Origin: an uncultured Geobacteraceae bacterium
Lineage (GTDB): Bacteria; Desulfobacterota; Desulfuromonadia; Geobacterales; Pseudopelobacteraceae
Length of the DNA: 41,543 nt
Reading direction: 5' to 3'
Assembly: GCA_903862245.1 (NCBI GenBank)
Contig: CAIOXL010000160.1
Coordinates: forward strand, 1 to 41,543
The position numbers and the translations under genes were made by a program. The notes under the pieces were generated by a model. That model did no database searches, was not told the DNA's origin, and saw nothing but the letters and a program-made list of their open reading frames with translations. This document shows positions 40,168 to 41,543 of the stretch, one piece after another (the first letter of the stretch is position 1; every line of letters starts with the position of its first letter).

Positions 40168-41543
40168 ATGAGCAAGAAGATGGTAACCATCGACGGCAAC
40201 ACCGCCGCCGCCCACGTGGCTCACGCCACCAACGAAGTCATCGCCATTTACCCGATCACCCCGTCATCGGTTATGGGCGAGATTTCTGACGTAAAGAGTT
40301 CACTCGGCGAACGGAATATCTGGGGCAACGTGCCGACTGTGGCAGAGATGCAGTCCGAAGGCGGAGCTGCCGGTGCCGTCCATGGCGCACTGCAGGCAGG
40401 AGCGCTTACGACGACCTTTACCGCCAGCCAGGGTCTGCTGTTGATGATTCCGAACATGTTCAAAATCGCCGGCGAACTGACGTCGACGGTCTTTCATGTT
40501 TCGGCCCGCGCCATCGCCGCCCAGGCTCTCTCGATCTTCGGTGATCATTCGGATGTCATGTCCTGCCGCTCCACCGGCTGGGCCTTCCTCTGCTCCAACA
40601 ATGTTCAGGAGGTCATGGACTTTTCACTGATATCCCAATCCTCAACACTGCGCAGCCGTATCCCGTTCCTGCACTACTTCGACGGGTTCCGCACCTCCCA
40701 TGAAGTTCAGAAGGTTATTGAGCTTTCCTTTGACGAAATGCGCACCATGATCGACGACAAGCTCGTCGCCGCACACAAGGCCCGCGGCCTCTCCCCCGAC
40801 AAACCGGTCATGCGCGGCACCGCCCAGAACCCGGACGTATACTTCCAGGGTCGTGAGACGGTCAACCCCTACTACCCCGCCTGCGAGAAGATCGTTCAGG
40901 AAGAGATGGACAAGTTCGGCAAGATGACCGGCCGCAAGTACAAACTGGTTGATTACGTCGGTGCCAAAGATGCCGATCGGATTGTCGTTGTCATGGGTTC
41001 CGGTGCCGATGTTGTGCAGGACACCGTTGAAAATCTGGTCAGAATGGGTGAGAAGGTCGGCGTGGTCAAAATCCGCCTGTACCGTCCCTTCCCGCTGGAT
41101 GCCTTCATCAAGGCGCTGCCGAAAACTGTTAAAAAGATCGCCGTTCTGGACCGCACCAAGGAACCTGGCTCACTGGGCGAGCCGATTTACCTGGACGTAC
41201 GCACCGCCATCGGCGAAGCGATGGCCGAGGGGAAATTCAAGTTCAACGGCTACCCGGTCATCGTCGGCGGCCGCTACGGCCTCGGTTCAAAAGAATTCAA
41301 CCCGGCCATGGCAAAAGCTGTCCTTGACAACCTGAAGGCGGCAAAACCTAAGAACAAGTTCGTCGTCGGCATTGTGGAAGATGTCACCAACTGCAGCCTC
41401 CCGGTCGATTACTCCTTCAAAAACCCGATGCCCGGAATATACGAAGCGATGTTCTTCGGTCTCGGTTCTGACGGCACTGTTGGCGCCAACAAGAACTCCA
41501 TCAAGATCATCGGTGAAGAGACCAACAACAATTCTCAGGCCTA
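40168..41543 (+). CDS. nifJ: Pyruvate:ferredoxin oxidoreductase, single-chain type, N-terminal 458 residues
   Basis: The frame starts at 40168 (GAGGAGG before ATG) and is still open at the window end. The N-terminus MSKKMVTIDGNTAAAHVAHA with IYPITPSSVMGE, WGNVPTVAEMQSEGGAAGAV and TFTASQGLLLMIPNMFKIAG is the domain I pyrimidine-binding part. Residues ~265-410 form domain II (VVVMGSGADVVQDTV, VVKIRLYRPFPLDAFI, AVLDRTKEPGSLGEP). After that comes the start of the gamma-type domain (GEETNNNSQA). The full enzyme is ~1190 residues with thiamine diphosphate and 4Fe-4S clusters; it interconverts pyruvate and acetyl-CoA with ferredoxin and is central to acetate metabolism in Geobacter. Confidence 0.95.
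   Translation, partial: MSKKMVTIDGNTAAAHVAHATNEVIAIYPITPSSVMGEISDVKSSLGERNIWGNVPTVAEMQSEGGAAGAVHGALQAGALTTTFTASQGLLLMIPNMFKIAGELTSTVFHVSARAIAAQALSIFGDHSDVMSCRSTGWAFLCSNNVQEVMDFSLISQSSTLRSRIPFLHYFDGFRTSHEVQKVIELSFDEMRTMIDDKLVAAHKARGLSPDKPVMRGTAQNPDVYFQGRETVNPYYPACEKIVQEEMDKFGKMTGRKYKLVDYVGAKDADRIVVVMGSGADVVQDTVENLVRMGEKVGVVKIRLYRPFPLDAFIKALPKTVKKIAVLDRTKEPGSLGEPIYLDVRTAIGEAMAEGKFKFNGYPVIVGGRYGLGSKEFNPAMAKAVLDNLKAAKPKNKFVVGIVEDVTNCSLPVDYSFKNPMPGIYEAMFFGLGSDGTVGANKNSIKIIGEETNNNSQA

Overview
The window looks like chromosomal DNA of a Geobacterales bacterium (Desulfuromonadota; Geobacter / Trichlorobacter / Pelobacter propionicus type). The basis is gene content and order: the right end carries tRNA-Ser, the SRP RNA, dnaX, ybaB, recR and a single-chain pyruvate:ferredoxin oxidoreductase in a row, as I remember it from Geobacter. 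The window is also rich in PAS-domain histidine kinases and sigma-54 activators and is GC-rich. The species is not determined. The first ~300 bases do not match the rest in composition or coding style and look like a junction.

Layout. 1-310: acidic-repeat coding tail of unknown origin, joined head-on to a truncated rhomboid protease gene. 275-3.83 kb (minus): rhomboid, YccA/BI-1, PhoR-like kinase, PhoB-like regulator. 4.2-24.5 kb (plus): a ~20 kb gas vesicle region. It begins with a PAS kinase and an NtrC-type sigma-54 activator, followed by gvpH (Hsp20), a VAT/Cdc48-like double AAA+ ATPase and two gvpF/L genes. A 138-bp inverted-repeat element follows, then two kinases with near-duplicate catalytic halves and a lone receiver. 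The structural block comes next: gvpA, a gvpC-like gene with 33-residue repeats, gvpN, small unknown genes, a 57-residue zinc ribbon, a third gvpF/L, gvpG, a fused tandem ArsA/Get3 ATPase, gvpS/J, gvpK and gvpJ. 24.6-29.1 kb (minus): periplasmic glutaredoxin-like protein, tRNA-Pro, a gingipain-like caspase-fold protein, a Tat-exported metallo-beta-lactamase protein and a Nim-like FMN protein. 29.3-35 kb (plus): nadA, a kinase with a periplasmic solute-binding sensor, an NtrC-type regulator and a DcuA/DcuB-type C4-dicarboxylate carrier. 35.1-36.7 kb: a CruF-like carotenoid gene converging on a nucleosidase. 36.8 kb to the end: housekeeping block.

How it fits together. Two separate sigma-54 circuits can be read from the DNA. 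In the gas vesicle region the same compound site (CTAtGGAA N4 TTCCATAG N5 ATTCCATA) lies upstream of the NtrC-type regulator gene and about 110 bp upstream of a GG-N10-GC promoter in front of gvpA, so the local regulator probably drives gvpA and also touches its own gene. In the dicarboxylate region three palindromes of the form ATAACC N3 GGTTAT lie between the second NtrC-type regulator and a GG-N10-GC promoter in front of the carrier, which predicts ligand-controlled carrier expression. The gas vesicle cluster also carries an unusual set of protein-handling factors (Hsp20, VAT-like unfoldase, MoxR-type GvpN, tandem ArsA). I infer that this set manages the aggregation-prone shell protein. This is the most interesting system in the window.
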